DNA of 36,942 nt from Bacteroidales bacterium (GTDB lineage Bacteria > Bacteroidota > Bacteroidia > Bacteroidales > F082), in contig JAKSNA010000026.1 in NCBI GenBank assembly GCA_024400295.1, positions 1 to 36,942 on the forward strand, in the 5' to 3' direction. Positions 1 to 8,303 of the stretch are shown piece by piece. Made by a program: the position numbers and the translations under genes. Position 1 is the stretch's first letter. Every line of letters starts with the position of its first letter. The notes under the pieces are model-generated. The model was not told where the DNA came from and made no database searches. It saw only the letters and a program-made list of their open reading frames with translations.

Positions 1-2
1 TG

Positions 3-245
3 TCTTGTTATACGACTTTAACTGAAAAAGAAAACTCTCGTGGTCGCGCCGACATCATCGTTGAGACAAACGATTATGTATATATTTTCGAGTTCAAGCT
101 CGACGGCACAGCGGCCGAGGCGTTGAAGCAGATTGACGACAAAGGCTATGCGGAACCTTACGCAGCGGACAGCAGGAAACTGTTTAAAATCGGTGTTGGT
201 TTTTCAAGCGAAAAGAAGAACATCGACGAGTGGGAGGTGGTTTGA
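3..245 (+). CDS. C-terminal fragment of AAA-ATPase/PD-(D/E)XK nuclease-superfamily protein (DUF1703-like)
   Basis: An open frame enters from the left edge and encodes about 80 residues up to a TGA at 243-245; the start is outside the window. The tail has the layout of the PD-(D/E)XK_9/DUF1703 domain found at the C-terminus of many Bacteroidota AAA family ATPases: an RADIIVET strand supplying the Asp, then YIFEFKLDG supplying the E-x-K pair, then the ALKQIDDKGYAEPY helix and a KIGVGFSSE strand ending in DEW. These proteins are widespread, multi-copy and of unproven function, and are often suspected to belong to defence or mobile elements. It converges on the histidine kinase with only one base between the stop codons, so no terminator separates them. 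The family call is confident for the C-terminal domain; the ATPase half is inferred. Confidence 0.85.
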   Translation, partial: SCYTTLTEKENSRGRADIIVETNDYVYIFEFKLDGTAAEALKQIDDKGYAEPYAADSRKLFKIGVGFSSEKKNIDEWEVV

Positions 246-246
246 G

Positions 247-1752
247 TTATTTCCCCAGCGTGATTCTGAACGTCGTGCCTTGTCCTACAACGCTGTTTTT
301 GACGAAGATCTTGCCTTTGTGGTAGTCTTCGATGATGCGTTTGGCGAGCGACAGGCCAAGTCCCCATCCGCGTTTCTTCGACGTGTAACCCGGCTTGAAG
401 ACTTGCGTGAACGTCGAACGCGGCATTCCCTTGCCGGTGTCGGTGATGTCGATGAAGATGTTGGTGTCGTCTTCCGTCATCTCGACAGTGATGCTTCCTT
501 GGTCAGTCATGGCATCGATGGAGTTCTTCGTGAGGTTCTCCAAAACCCAGCCGAACAACGCGGCGTTGAGCGGCGTAACTATCTCACGTTCAGGAAGTAA
601 TATCTGAAAATTGAATTTCGATGAGAAACGTTTCTCGAGGTAACGCATTGTCTTTCTTGTGACATCGACCACGTCGGTCGGCTCCAGCGTCGGGACGGAG
701 CCGATTTTGGAGAAACGCTCCGTGATGGTCTTGAGCCTCTCGATGTCGCTCTCCATGTCGGATGTCCCGATGAACGGCTTCTCCTCGAGCTTCAGCAGCT
801 CGACCCATCCCATCAGCGAACTCAGCGGCGTCCCGATCTGATGCGCCGTCTCCTTCGCCATGCCAGCCCACACCTGGTTCTGCTCCGAACGCCGCGCGTA
901 ACTGAACAGCAGATACGCTATCACAAAGAAAAACGCGAAGATAATTATCTGAATGACAGGGAAATAACGCATCTTCTGAAGCAGGTCGGAACCTCTGTAA
1001 TAGATGTACGCCTTGTTGTTGTCGATGTAGTTCACCTTTATCGGGAAATGCTCTTCCTGCATGACTCTCAGCTGGTTGGCGACGTAATCCTTGTCCTGCA
1101 TGTCGAGGCTGTCGAGCCTGCCGTAAGCCAGCACCTTGTTGTCAATACTGTCAACGATGATGACTGGCGCGCCGACCGCGTTGTCGGTGATGTCGGAGAT
1201 GAAAATGTTGAACATGTCGTTGAGGACACCTTTCAACTCGCTGTAAATCAGCGACTCGTTGTAATACAGCCACGATGTCTTTCCGTAGATGTCGATCTTT
1301 ATCGGCGGGTAGATGCTGAAGGCGGCGAGCATGTCTTTGTCGAAAAACTTCTTGTCCCTGAACCGTTCGGGCAGGTTTATCGCGTTTCTGATGTTACCAT
1401 CGTTGTCGGCTATCACGACCGGCACGCTGATGTTGCTCCTCACGATTTCAAGGTAAATAGATGTGTTTTCTTCCGGCGAGGCCTCTAAGAAACCCTTGTA
1501 CGCCAGTGCCAGCAGCTCAACACGCCGCTGCTCCTGCCCGCTCACCTCCTCGAAAAACGTCTTCGTGTAATTCATCAGGTCAACGTGGCTCTGGACAGCC
1601 GCCGCCCACATCTCAACCTGCTTCGTCTCCTGATTGGCGAATTTCTTTACTAAAATATTTGTGTAATATATTGATGCACAGACGATTATCACCGCCAAGA
1701 CCGCCAATGCGATCTTCCATCTTTTGTTTTGTGTGTAGAAATTTGCATTCAT
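247..1752 (-). CDS. Membrane sensor histidine kinase
   Basis: A 501-residue inner-membrane histidine kinase. Two membrane segments (about 12-33 and 264-286) bracket an extracytoplasmic sensor domain of about 230 residues that I cannot assign to a named family. The H-box is AKETAHQIGTPLSSLMGW with phospho-accepting His304. The ATPase domain shows the N-box (LENLTKNSIDAM, about 405-415), G1 (DTGKGM, 438-443) and a G2-like GWGLGLSLAKRI. No receiver domain is fused and no response regulator is adjacent, so it is an orphan kinase. The HQIGTPL form of the H-box is common in Bacteroidota. The ATG at 1752 is supported by a good promoter 17 bases upstream. The ligand is unknown. Confidence 0.93.
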   Translation of the reverse strand: MNANFYTQNKRWKIALAVLAVIIVCASIYYTNILVKKFANQETKQVEMWAAAVQSHVDLMNYTKTFFEEVSGQEQRRVELLALAYKGFLEASPEENTSIYLEIVRSNISVPVVIADNDGNIRNAINLPERFRDKKFFDKDMLAAFSIYPPIKIDIYGKTSWLYYNESLIYSELKGVLNDMFNIFISDITDNAVGAPVIIVDSIDNKVLAYGRLDSLDMQDKDYVANQLRVMQEEHFPIKVNYIDNNKAYIYYRGSDLLQKMRYFPVIQIIIFAFFFVIAYLLFSYARRSEQNQVWAGMAKETAHQIGTPLSSLMGWVELLKLEEKPFIGTSDMESDIERLKTITERFSKIGSVPTLEPTDVVDVTRKTMRYLEKRFSSKFNFQILLPEREIVTPLNAALFGWVLENLTKNSIDAMTDQGSITVEMTEDDTNIFIDITDTGKGMPRSTFTQVFKPGYTSKKRGWGLGLSLAKRIIEDYHKGKIFVKNSVVGQGTTFRITLGK

Positions 1753-1768
1753 GTCAATATCAAAGCCG

Positions 1769-1801
1769 CAAAATTAGTGTTTTTATGACAATACACACAA
1801 A
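1769..1801 (-). promoter_or_regulatory. Bacteroidota-type promoter of the histidine kinase
   Basis: On the minus strand a TTTG (-33 box, 1798-1801) is separated by 21 bases from TAATTTTG (-7 box, 1769-1776), an exact fit to the Bacteroidota TTTG-N19-21-TAnnTTTG consensus. The kinase ATG follows after 16 bases, giving a very short leader. Confidence 0.7.
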
Positions 1802-1819
1802 TACTTCGGAAAAATGTTG

Positions 1820-1827
1820 TAACTTTG
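1820..1827 (+). promoter_or_regulatory. -7 promoter element upstream of leuS
   Basis: TAACTTTG matches TAnnTTTG. There is no clear TTG about 20 bases upstream, so only the -7 half is supported. It would give a leuS leader of about 90 nucleotides. Confidence 0.5.
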
Positions 1828-1852
1828 TGCGTTTTTTTAAACGTGAAAAAAC

Positions 1853-1872
1853 TTGAAATATTATTATTTCAA
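1853..1872 (+). other. Perfect 8-bp hairpin in the leuS leader
   Basis: TTGAAATA, four-base loop, TATTTCAA. It lies between the predicted leuS start site and the ATG at 1926. It is AU-only apart from one G-C pair per arm and has no T-tract, so it is not a terminator. A shorter CGTTT/AAACG hairpin precedes it at about 1830-1843. Confidence 0.4.
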
Positions 1873-1925
1873 ATACGGTAAACTTAAAACAAAAAACGGT
1901 TAGACGTTTCATTAAATAACAGACA

Positions 1926-4900
1926 ATGGATTACAATTTTGAGGAAATTGAAAAGAAATGGCAGGAGTTCTGGCGTGAGAACAAGACCTATCAGGTCGAG
2001 ATAGACCATTCAAAACCAAAGTTTTACGTGCTTGACATGTTCCCGTATCCTTCGGGCGCGGGTCTTCACGTCGGGCATCCGCTCGGCTACATCGCGTCGG
2101 ACATCTACGCGCGTTACAAACGTCTGAAAGGCTTCAACGTGCTTCACCCGATGGGCTACGACGCCTACGGACTTCCGGCGGAACAGTACGCCATCCAGAC
2201 CGGCACGCATCCTGCCGTCACGACGGAGAAGAACATCAACCGTTACCGCGAGCAGATGGACAAAATCGGCTTCTGCTTCGACTGGAACCGCGAGGTACGC
2301 ACAAGCGACCCGCATTACTACAAATGGACGCAGTGGACGTTCATCCAGCTTTTCAACTCATATTATTGCAACAAGGCGAAACAGGCGCGTCCTGTGTCTG
2401 AACTCGTCAAGATATTTGAAAAACAAGGCACCGAAGGCCTCGACGCGGCCTGTACAAAACCACTGGCTTTCACGGCGGAACAGTGGAACGCGATGAGCGA
2501 GAAAGAACAGCAGGAGACGCTGATGAACTATCGTCTCGCCTACCTCGCCGACACGATGGTGAACTGGTGCCCGGAGCTCGGCACCGTGCTCGCCAACGAT
2601 GAGGTGCAGGACGGCCTCTCGGTGCGCGGCGGCTTCCCCGTGGAACGTAAGTCGATGAGACAGTGGCTGCTGCGTATCACCGCATACGCCGAACGTCTCC
2701 TCGAAGGCCTCGACACCATTGACTGGAACGAGTCGATAAAAGACGTGCAACGCAACTGGATCGGCAAGTCGATGGGCGCATCGGTGTTCTTCAAGGTTGC
2801 CGATAAAGATATTGACTTTGAAGTGTTTACGACACGTGCCGACACCTTGTTCGGCGTGACGTTCATGGTGCTCGCACCTGAACATGAGCTTATTGCGGCA
2901 CTCACCACCGATGAGCAACGCGCCGCCGTGGATGAATACGTCACATGGGCGAAGAACCGCTCCGAACGCGAGCGCATGTCGGAGGTGAAGAAGGTGAGCG
3001 GCGTGTTCACCGGCTCTTACGCCGTCAACCCGTTCAACGACAAACGCATCCCGATATGGATTTCAGACTATGTGCTGATGGGCTATGGCACAGGTGCCAT
3101 CATGGCGGTGCCGGCTCACGACAGCCGTGACTTCGCTTTCGCGCGACATTTCCAGTTGCCTGTAATCCAGGTTGTTGCGAAACCGGGTGAAGAGCCGACC
3201 GACCCTTCAACATGGACCGAGTCGTTCGACGCGAAAGAAGGCGTCCTCGTCAATTCCGACTTCCTGACCGGTCTCACCGTGAAACAGGGCATCATGCGCA
3301 TGATACAGGAACTCGAGAGACTCGGCATCGGTAAGGGCAAGACGAACTACCGCCTCCGCGATGCCATCTTCAGCCGTCAGCGTTATTGGGGCGAACCGTT
3401 CCCGATGTATTACAAGGACGGGATGCCTTACCCGATGGACATCAACAAGTTGCCACTTGAACTGCCGTCAATCGACGCGTACAAACCGACCGAGACAGGC
3501 GAGCCGCCGTTGGCGCGTGCCAAGAACTGGGTCACCGACGACGGCTACCCGATAGAGACGAACACCATGCCTGGCTTCGCCGGCTCAAGCGGCTATTACC
3601 TGCGTTACATGGATCCGCACAACGAGAACGAATATTTCAGCAAGGAGGCCAACGACTACTGGCAGCAGGTTGACCTTTACATCGGCGGCGCCGAACACGG
3701 CACGGGACACCTCATCTACAGTCGTTTCTGGAACAAATTCCTCTACGACCTCGGCATCGCCTGCAAGGATGAACCGTTCAAGAAACTCGTCAACCAAGGA
3801 ATGATACAGGGAAGAACCAGCTTCGTGTATCGTGCCAATTTGGAGAAGATGGCCGAGTGGATGCTCTGGCAGGAGCTGAAAGACAATAAGTTAGGTGTCG
3901 AGTTTATCAGAAATTACAAGATGGGACGTCGTCAGTTCGACTTCTATTGCCCGTCGAAGAATATCATCATCGAGACAAAGAAAATGAGTGGCTTGGCCAA
4001 GGTCGCCGAGTCGTATGAGGAGATAGCCAAGCAGCTCGGCTGCAAGCTGTTCCTGCCTCCGTTGATAGATGTCCTCGTCGAAGATAGATTTGCCGCGACA
4101 ATACAGAAGATAAAAGACCTCGTCGCCGGCGAGGAAGTGGCACCTTTTGAAGAAAGGGAAGGACTGCCATTCATCAACCTCTTTGTTTCGAAAAACGTGG
4201 ATGGCCGCGAGGAATATACTGACGGCATCCGTGTGGATATTAATATGGTTCATAACGATATTCTTGATACTGAAGCGTTTAAAGTGTGGCGCGATGATCT
4301 CAAAGACGCGCAGTTCATCTTCGAGAAAGACAAGGACGGCAACGACATCATGGTGTGCGGATGGGAGATTGAGAAGATGTCGAAGTCGAAGTTCAACGTC
4401 CAGAACCCTGACGACCTCGTGGTGAAGTACGGCGCCGACACGCTGCGTCTCTACGAGATGTTCCTCGGCCCGCTCGAACAGTCGAAGCCGTGGGACACAC
4501 AAGGCATCGAAGGCGTGTTCCGCTTTATCCGTAAGTTCTGGAAACTCTACAACGGCGAGAATAACGAACTGACAATCAGCGATGAACCGGCGACGAAAGC
4601 CGAGCTGAAGGCGCTTCATAAACTTATCAAGAAAGAAGAGGAAGACATCGAGCGTATCTCGTTCAACACCGTCGTATCCGCCTTCATGATATGTGTCAAC
4701 GAACTCGCCGACATGAAGTGCAACAAACGCGAAATCCTTGAGCCTCTTGCCATTATGATTTCACCGTATGCACCGCATATCGCCGAAGAACTCTGGCATC
4801 AGATGGGGCACAACGACAGCGTCGTCAACCAGAAGTTCCCTGAGTTTGATGAGAAACATGTCGTTGAAGACTCATTCCTCTATCCTGTCTCGTTCAACGG

Positions 4901-5060
4901 GAAGAAACGTTTCGACATCGAGCTGCCTCTCGGCATGAGTCAGGACGAGATGCGCGATGTGGTGCTCGCAGCACCTGAATCGAAGAAATGGATCGAGGGA
5001 ATGGTGGTCCGCAAAGCCATCATCATTCCGAAGAAAATCATCAACATTGTGGTGGGATAA
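1926..5060 (+). CDS. leuS: Leucyl-tRNA synthetase with an embedded DUF559-like nuclease domain
   Basis: Charges tRNA-Leu with leucine in the cytoplasm. The product is 1044 residues, against roughly 930-950 in related Bacteroidota. The class I signatures are intact: HVGH at 48-51 and KMSKS at 817-821, with the CP1 editing domain at about 230-450 (including the [12 protein letters not shown] region and [16 protein letters not shown]), the WGEPFP catalytic block and a C-terminal anticodon-binding region. The extra length is one in-frame insert at about residues 637-750, within the leucine-specific domain just before KMSKS. Removing it leaves about 931 residues, the expected size. The flanks ([11 protein letters not shown] before; FVSKNV and [12 protein letters not shown] after) match ordinary LeuRS. 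The enzyme is presumably active, since it appears to be the only leuS here and both catalytic motifs are kept, but that is inferred. Confidence 0.96.
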   Translation: MDYNFEEIEKKWQEFWRENKTYQVEIDHSKPKFYVLDMFPYPSGAGLHVGHPLGYIASDIYARYKRLKGFNVLHPMGYDAYGLPAEQYAIQTGTHPAVTTEKNINRYREQMDKIGFCFDWNREVRTSDPHYYKWTQWTFIQLFNSYYCNKAKQARPVSELVKIFEKQGTEGLDAACTKPLAFTAEQWNAMSEKEQQETLMNYRLAYLADTMVNWCPELGTVLANDEVQDGLSVRGGFPVERKSMRQWLLRITAYAERLLEGLDTIDWNESIKDVQRNWIGKSMGASVFFKVADKDIDFEVFTTRADTLFGVTFMVLAPEHELIAALTTDEQRAAVDEYVTWAKNRSERERMSEVKKVSGVFTGSYAVNPFNDKRIPIWISDYVLMGYGTGAIMAVPAHDSRDFAFARHFQLPVIQVVAKPGEEPTDPSTWTESFDAKEGVLVNSDFLTGLTVKQGIMRMIQELERLGIGKGKTNYRLRDAIFSRQRYWGEPFPMYYKDGMPYPMDINKLPLELPSIDAYKPTETGEPPLARAKNWVTDDGYPIETNTMPGFAGSSGYYLRYMDPHNENEYFSKEANDYWQQVDLYIGGAEHGTGHLIYSRFWNKFLYDLGIACKDEPFKKLVNQGMIQGRTSFVYRANLEKMAEWMLWQELKDNKLGVEFIRNYKMGRRQFDFYCPSKNIIIETKKMSGLAKVAESYEEIAKQLGCKLFLPPLIDVLVEDRFAATIQKIKDLVAGEEVAPFEEREGLPFINLFVSKNVDGREEYTDGIRVDINMVHNDILDTEAFKVWRDDLKDAQFIFEKDKDGNDIMVCGWEIEKMSKSKFNVQNPDDLVVKYGADTLRLYEMFLGPLEQSKPWDTQGIEGVFRFIRKFWKLYNGENNELTISDEPATKAELKALHKLIKKEEEDIERISFNTVVSAFMICVNELADMKCNKREILEPLAIMISPYAPHIAEELWHQMGHNDSVVNQKFPEFDEKHVVEDSFLYPVSFNGKKRFDIELPLGMSQDEMRDVVLAAPESKKWIEGMVVRKAIIIPKKIINIVVG
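3834..4175 (+). other. DUF559-like PD-(D/E)XK nuclease domain inserted in LeuRS
   Basis: Residues about 637-750 of LeuRS. The segment reads like DUF559 (Vsr/PD-(D/E)XK-related): [17 protein letters not shown], then a FIRNYKMG strand, then [17 protein letters not shown], then a helix and a strand (GCKLFLPP). Candidate active-site residues are Glu644, Asp672, Glu683 and Lys685. The Asp-to-Glu spacing (11) is that of DUF559, but DUF559 proteins usually have E-L-D where this has E-T-K, the canonical E-x-K. Codons such as ttg, tta, aga and agt are commoner here than in the rest of leuS, which suggests a later arrival. No intein splice residues flank it. The family assignment rests on recognised pattern, without a profile search. 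Confidence 0.72.
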
Positions 5061-5081
5061 AGTTGAAAAGGTTAGTACAAA

Positions 5082-5123
5082 AACTCGTGCAACTTGTGTT
5101 ACTAACTCGTGCAACTTGTGTTA
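5082..5123 (+). repeat. Two tandem copies of a 20-bp repeat
   Basis: AACTCGTGCAACTTGTGTTA occurs exactly at 5082-5101 and again at 5104-5123 (22-bp period). An AAAGTTGA word occurs on either side (about 5060 and 5128). The second copy supplies the TTG of the fucosidase promoter. Confidence 0.85.
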
Positions 5124-5146
5124 AAATAAAGTTGAGAGTACCTTTG
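5116..5146 (+). promoter_or_regulatory. Promoter of the GH29 gene
   Basis: TTG at 5116-5118, a 20-base spacer, then TACCTTTG at 5139-5146 (TAnnTTTG). The predicted start site lies about 10-15 bases before the ATG at 5164, which argues against the alternative GTG at 5158. Confidence 0.65.
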
Positions 5147-5163
5147 GCCATAAAGTAGTGAAT

Positions 5164-6567
5164 ATGAAGAAACTTTTAAGTGCAATACTACTGATAATAA
5201 GTGTCTCCACTTTTGCGCAGGACCTGACGAAGTCGGAGGACGACCCTGTCATCACGGCACGCATCGCCGAATGGCAGGATTTGAAGTTCGGCTTCATGAT
5301 GCACTGGGGTATGTATTCGCAGTGGGGTGTCGTCGAGTCATGGTCGATCTGCAATGAAGACTGGATCGACAGGGGAGGAGCCGATTATATCAAATATAAA
5401 AATGACTATCAGGCACTTAACAAGACATTCAATCCGACCAAATTCAATCCCGACGAATGGGCTGCACTTGCCAAGGAAGCCGGAATGAAATATGTGGTCT
5501 TCACCACAAAACATCACGACGGGTTCTGTATGTACGACACGAAGGAAACGACATATTCGACAGTCGATGCCTCTTGCCCTTTTTCGGAAAACGAGAAAGC
5601 CGACATCACCGGTGAGATAGTGAAAGCCTTTAGAAATCAAGGCTTTTGGACAGGACTTTATTTCTCGAAGGCCGACTGGCACCATGGCGACTATTGGGCG
5701 GCGCAGTGGGCCACACCCGACCGCAATGTCAACTACGACCCGCAGAGATACCCCGAGAGATGGCAGCGTTTCAGCGACTTCACCTACAGACAGATTAAGG
5801 AGTTGACGCACAACTACGGCGACATCGACATCCTGTGGCTCGACGGCGGCTGGATCCGTCCGGAATACAGCATCGACGACGAGACACGTCCGTGGCTCGG
5901 CTGCAGATGCTTCATCCAGGACATCGACATGCCGAAGATCGCAGCAATGGCGCGTGAGAACAACCCCGACCTGCTGATTGTTGACCGCTCGGTCCACGGG
6001 AAATACGAGAACTACCAGACACCTGAACAGCAGGTGCCCGACACGCTGCTGCCATATCCTTGGGAGACGTGCATGTCGATGGGCAACTCATGGTCGTATG
6101 TCGAGACAGACAACTACAAGACAACCAATAAGATAATCCATCTTTTGGTTGACATCGTGGCGAAAGGCGGCAACTACCTGCTCAATGTCGGTCCGTCGCC
6201 GGAGGGCGAGCTGCCACCGACAGCGGTGTCAAGGATGCATGAAATAGGCAAGTGGATGAAAATCAACGGAGACGCTATATACAAGACAAGGCCGGTTTAT
6301 CCTTATTGCTCCGGAAAATGGCGTTTCACGCATGTTTCTTCCGGCAAGGATGGAAGACAGAAAATATATGCTTTCTATCTTCTGGATGAAGGCAAGACGC
6401 TTCCGCAAAGCATTGAGATTAAATGTGATATAAAAGATCTTGAAAAAAAACGTCCGAAAATACTTGGCAGCAGAAACAAGGTCTCGGTGAAGAAAACAGC
6501 CGATGGATACCTTATTAATATTAATGGTGAAGTGGCGGCTGAACATGCCGTGGTGTTTGAATTTTAG
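5164..6567 (+). CDS. Secreted alpha-L-fucosidase, glycoside hydrolase family 29
   Basis: A 467-residue exported enzyme expected to release L-fucose from glycans in the periplasm or at the surface. An N-terminal signal peptide (MKKLLSAILLIISVSTFAQ) is followed by the GH29 (alpha/beta)8 domain: LKFGFMMHWGMYSQWG near the start, YVVFTTKHHDGFCMYDT, the catalytic strand DIDILWLDGGW with the probable nucleophile Asp227, and VAKGGNYLLNVGP near the end of the barrel, then a short beta-sandwich tail. The general acid is not conserved in sequence and I do not assign it. I chose the ATG at 5164 over a GTG two codons earlier because it directly precedes the signal peptide and fits the promoter. It is monocistronic, and no other glycan-degradation gene is adjacent. 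Confidence 0.93.
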   Translation: MKKLLSAILLIISVSTFAQDLTKSEDDPVITARIAEWQDLKFGFMMHWGMYSQWGVVESWSICNEDWIDRGGADYIKYKNDYQALNKTFNPTKFNPDEWAALAKEAGMKYVVFTTKHHDGFCMYDTKETTYSTVDASCPFSENEKADITGEIVKAFRNQGFWTGLYFSKADWHHGDYWAAQWATPDRNVNYDPQRYPERWQRFSDFTYRQIKELTHNYGDIDILWLDGGWIRPEYSIDDETRPWLGCRCFIQDIDMPKIAAMARENNPDLLIVDRSVHGKYENYQTPEQQVPDTLLPYPWETCMSMGNSWSYVETDNYKTTNKIIHLLVDIVAKGGNYLLNVGPSPEGELPPTAVSRMHEIGKWMKINGDAIYKTRPVYPYCSGKWRFTHVSSGKDGRQKIYAFYLLDEGKTLPQSIEIKCDIKDLEKKRPKILGSRNKVSVKKTADGYLININGEVAAEHAVVFEF

Positions 6568-6607
6568 GTTGCTCTACTTTATTGACGGAGTGTTTTTTGA
6601 GTGATGA

Positions 6608-6725
6608 GGTTGCTCCACTCCCTGCGGTCGGTCGCAATGACGACGGCTTTTTGGGGGGATTGCGCGGCGAAGCCGCGCTTGGTTTTCCTCAAAAAAAATT
6701 GTCATTGCGAGCGAAGTCGAGCAAA
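6608..6725. repeat. Palindromic intergenic repeat element
   Basis: The arms at 6609-6641 (GTTGCTCC...TCGCAATGAC) and 6701-6724 (GTCATTGCGAGC...GAGCAA) are inverted copies at their ends, and a perfect GCGCGGC-GAA-GCCGCGC hairpin lies at 6662-6678. The GTCATTGCGAGCGAAG... motif recurs in many bacterial genomes as a REP- or MITE-like palindrome. It fills most of the gap between the fucosidase and ahcY and could also terminate transcription. No coding capacity is visible. Confidence 0.7.
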
Positions 6726-6782
6726 CTTGAGCAAACTCATAATTTAATTAGAATAGTTTGAATAAATGAAAATAAATTTAAA

Positions 6783-8210
6783 ATGAAAGAAGAACTTAAG
6801 AAACAGAACCTCCCTAATCTCGTGGCCGACATGAGCCTCGCGGAGTGGGGGAGAAAAGACATTGAGATTTCAGAACATGAGATGCCGGGCTTGATGGCTC
6901 TGCGCAAGAAATACGGCGAAGAGAAACCGCTCAGGGGCGCGAAGGTCAGCGGCTCGCTGCACATGACGGTGCAGACCGCCTGTCTCATCGAGACGCTGAA
7001 GGCTCTCGGCGCCGAGGTGCGCTGGGCGAGCTGCAACATCTTCTCGACACAGGACCACGCGGCCGCCGCAATTGCCGCCACAGGCACTCCCGTCTTCGCA
7101 TGGAAAGGCGAGACACTCGAAGACTACTGGTGGTGCACGATGCGCGCACTCACCTTCCCCGACGGCAACGGCCCTGACCTCATCGTTGATGACGGCGGTG
7201 ACGCCACCTTGCTGATTCATAAAGGTTATGACTGCGAGAACGACCCGAAACTCATGGACGTCAAGCCTTCAAACGAAGAAGAGAAAGCCCTGATGAGCGT
7301 CATCATCGCCACTTATAAGGAAGACCCGATGCACTGGCACAAGGTCGTCGAGAACTGGAAGGGCGTCTCCGAGGAGACGACCACAGGCGTTCACCGTCTC
7401 TACCAGATGAAAGAGGCCGGCAAGCTCCTCGTTCCGGCGATAAATGTCAACGACAGCGTCACTAAGTCGAAGTTCGACAACCTCTACGGCTGCCGTGAGT
7501 CGCTGGCCGACGGCATCAAACGCGCCACCGACGTGATGCTCGCCGGAAAGGTCGTTGTCGTCCTCGGCTACGGCGATGTCGGCAAGGGCTGCGCACAGTC
7601 GATGCGCTCGTATGGCGCACGTGTGCTCGTCACCGAGATCGACCCGATATGCGCACTTCAGGCCGCGATGGAAGGCTATGAGGTCACAACGATGGAAGAG
7701 GCTGTAAAAGAAGGTAATGTCTTCGTCACCTGCACTGGCAACTGCGATGTCGTGACACTCGAACACATGCTCAAGATGAAGAACCAGGCCATCGTGTGTA
7801 ACATCGGTCACTTCGACAACGAGATACAGGTGAGCCGTCTCGAGAACCTCGAAGGAATAAAGAGAGTGAACATCAAGCCGCAGGTCGATAAGTTCATCTT
7901 CCCTGACGGGCACGAGATTTTCCTACTCGCCGAAGGCCGTCTCGTGAACCTCGGCTGCGCCACAGGTCACGCCAGCTTCGTGATGAGCAACTCGTTCACC
8001 AACCAGACACTGGCGCAGATGGACCTCTGGAAAAACCGCGGCAAATACCCTGTTGACGTTTATTGCCTCCCGAAATACCTCGATGAGGAAGTGGCACGTC
8101 TCCACCTCGAGAAAATCGGCGTGAAACTCACAAAGCTCACGCAGAAACAAGCCGACTACATCGGCGTCCCTGTCGAAGGCCCATACAAGGCTGATATTTA
8201 CAGATATTAG
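6783..8210 (+). CDS. ahcY: S-adenosylhomocysteine hydrolase
   Basis: Reversibly hydrolyses S-adenosylhomocysteine to adenosine and homocysteine, removing the inhibitory by-product of methyltransferases and feeding the activated methyl cycle; cytosolic and NAD-dependent. The 475 residues match full-length family members. The N-terminal substrate domain carries [17 protein letters not shown] and [16 protein letters not shown], the middle has the GVHRLY and [13 protein letters not shown] blocks, the Rossmann NAD site is GYGDVGKG at 262-269 (usually GFGDVGKG), and the C-terminal KADIYRY is the usual tail. It starts at the ATG at 6783 and stands alone between a repeat element and a strong hairpin. 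A near-consensus ATAGTTTG at 6753-6760 could be its -7 box, but this is weak. Confidence 0.97.
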   Translation: MKEELKKQNLPNLVADMSLAEWGRKDIEISEHEMPGLMALRKKYGEEKPLRGAKVSGSLHMTVQTACLIETLKALGAEVRWASCNIFSTQDHAAAAIAATGTPVFAWKGETLEDYWWCTMRALTFPDGNGPDLIVDDGGDATLLIHKGYDCENDPKLMDVKPSNEEEKALMSVIIATYKEDPMHWHKVVENWKGVSEETTTGVHRLYQMKEAGKLLVPAINVNDSVTKSKFDNLYGCRESLADGIKRATDVMLAGKVVVVLGYGDVGKGCAQSMRSYGARVLVTEIDPICALQAAMEGYEVTTMEEAVKEGNVFVTCTGNCDVVTLEHMLKMKNQAIVCNIGHFDNEIQVSRLENLEGIKRVNIKPQVDKFIFPDGHEIFLLAEGRLVNLGCATGHASFVMSNSFTNQTLAQMDLWKNRGKYPVDVYCLPKYLDEEVARLHLEKIGVKLTKLTQKQADYIGVPVEGPYKADIYRY

Positions 8211-8240
8211 TAGAGTTAAGAGAGTAGAGTTAAAAGAGAT
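8211..8240 (+). repeat. Purine-rich AGAGTTAA repeat after the ahcY stop
   Basis: Degenerate tandem AGAGTTAAGAGAGTAGAG words begin directly after the ahcY stop codon. The same words follow the stop of the RlmL-like gene at 24731-24768. Such simple post-stop repeats have no obvious coding role. Confidence 0.5.
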
Positions 8241-8244
8241 TGGA

Positions 8245-8294
8245 GTGAAGTGTTGAGAGTGAAGTCGTTATAAACTTCACTCTCAACACTTCAC
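8245..8294. terminator. Perfect 21-bp inverted repeat between convergent genes
   Basis: Arms 8245-8265 and 8274-8294 are exact reverse complements around an 8-base loop. Placed between ahcY (+) and the lipoprotein gene (-), it is well positioned as a bidirectional terminator, although there is no strong T-tract on the plus strand. The arms consist of reshuffled GTGAAG/GAGAGTGAAG words, like other simple repeats in this genome. Confidence 0.7.
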
Positions 8295-8303
8295 ACTTTA
8301 AAA

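Noticed and set aside
841..1488. Plus-strand open frame of 215 codons inside the histidine kinase gene
   Set aside because: It is antisense to a gene with clear kinase motifs, and its product has the low-complexity Val/Asp-rich composition of a shadow frame.
3834..4175. The LeuRS insert as an intein
   Set aside because: There is no Cys, Ser or Thr splice residue at the N-terminal junction and no HN followed by Cys/Ser/Thr at the C-terminal one; the VHND near the 3' flank matches ordinary LeuRS sequence.
3891..4619. Minus-strand open frame of 242 codons within leuS
   Set aside because: Antisense shadow of leuS codons; no start context or domain evidence.
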